The position numbers and the translations under genes were made by a program. A stretch of DNA of 6,323 nt from the NCBI GenBank assembly GCA_022447885.1, contig JAKUTA010000073.1, positions 1 through 6,323 on the forward strand, written 5' to 3'. The notes under the pieces were generated by a model. The model made no database searches, was not told where the DNA came from, and saw nothing but the letters and a program-made list of their open reading frames with translations. This document shows, one piece after another, positions 6,122 to 6,323 of the stretch (position 1 is its first letter; each line of letters opens with the position of its first letter). The DNA comes from Candidatus Poseidoniales archaeon (lineage in GTDB: Archaea > Thermoplasmatota > Poseidoniia > Poseidoniales > Thalassarchaeaceae).

Positions 6122-6135
6122 ATCAATTGAGTCAT

Positions 6136-6323
6136 TCATTCATCGAGCAGTTCGAGGGTCACATCCAGGATGCCGTTGTTCAGATCCCACTCGACGACAT
6201 CAGAGCACGCTCGTGCCAATTGGAATCTGCGCAGTGGGTGGGGTCGCCCTTCGGACATCAGGTTGAGGCAGGCACCCTCCTGAGTGAGGTTGAGTTCGAC
6301 AGCGACCGACTCATCGGTCAGAT
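6136..6323 (-). CDS. Probable small heat-shock protein (Hsp20/alpha-crystallin-like), C-terminal part
   Basis: An open minus-strand frame enters from the right edge and encodes the last 61 residues of a protein ending in LELLDE, with its stop at 6136-6138. The end reads LRRFQLARACSDVVEWDLNNGILDVTLEL. This follows the alpha-crystallin pattern in which a strand (F-x-L), a short turn and then hydrophobic-x-NG-hydrophobic-L-x-V-x-L form the last strands of the domain. The part before it (VAVELNLTQEGACLNLMSEGR) also looks like beta-strands. Small heat-shock proteins hold unfolded clients in an ATP-independent way and pass them to DnaK, which fits the position just upstream of dnaK on the same strand. 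The usual C-terminal I-x-I motif is absent, so the match rests on the strand pattern and context; a CS-domain protein is an alternative. It does not resemble the C-terminus of GrpE or DnaJ. Confidence 0.6.
   Translation of the reverse strand, partial: LTDESVAVELNLTQEGACLNLMSEGRPHPLRRFQLARACSDVVEWDLNNGILDVTLELLDE

Noticed and set aside
6123..6130. Palindrome TCAATTGA in the gap between the Hsp20-like gene and dnaK, considered as a heat-shock operator.
   Set aside because: Eight-base palindromes are common in AT-rich gaps, the symmetry does not extend, and it matches no heat-shock operator known to me (CIRCE or archaeal Phr-type).
5766..6266. A plus-strand frame of 166 residues crossing the dnaK start and the upstream gene.
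   Set aside because: It is antisense to the conserved DnaK ATPase domain and the Hsp20-like end, and has low-complexity composition without motifs.

Overview
The window is dense, GC-rich coding DNA with two short AT-richer gaps. It holds four complete protein genes and two genes cut by the window edges. The best guess at origin is an uncultivated planktonic euryarchaeon of the Marine Group II / Poseidoniia type. Supporting this are a speD + deoxyhypusine-synthase-family polyamine pair, a secreted and membrane-anchored M14 peptidase with many N-glycosylation sequons, mostly SD-less starts with weak TATA-like boxes about 25-35 bases upstream, a T-rich terminator, and a DnaK lacking the ~24-residue insert of proteobacterial DnaK. 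This is inference: no rRNA or other phylogenetic marker is present, and a bacterial source is not strictly excluded.

Layout, left to right. Plus strand: the 3' part of speD (1-270), abutted by a deoxyhypusine-synthase-family gene (271-1203) whose active-site sequence looks like the bacterial SpeY / DHS-like homospermidine-synthase type rather than classical DHS. Next is a secreted M14 zinc carboxypeptidase with a C-terminal membrane anchor (1242-2633), whose start codon sits in a perfect 9-bp palindrome. An 80-base AT-richer gap follows, with a probable terminator and a weak promoter, then an M17 leucyl aminopeptidase (2714-4213). Minus strand: dnaK (4223-6109) converges on the aminopeptidase with a 9-base gap. 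Upstream of dnaK is the 3' end of a probable small heat-shock (Hsp20-like) gene (6136 to the right edge), 26 bases away and probably in the same operon.

How the genes fit together. SpeD makes decarboxylated AdoMet for spermidine synthesis, and the DHS-family enzyme uses spermidine (to modify aIF5A or to make homospermidine), so the first two genes form a polyamine module. The M14 and M17 enzymes could form a peptide-scavenging chain, the first trimming peptides outside the cell and the second finishing imported peptides in the cytoplasm. DnaK and the Hsp20-like protein form a proteostasis module. The junction of the two convergent units carries two tandem perfect hairpins. I see no mobile element, CRISPR array, tRNA or rRNA. 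No convincing new multi-gene system is present; the most unusual signals are the start-codon palindrome, the DHS-like active site and the convergent hairpin pair.
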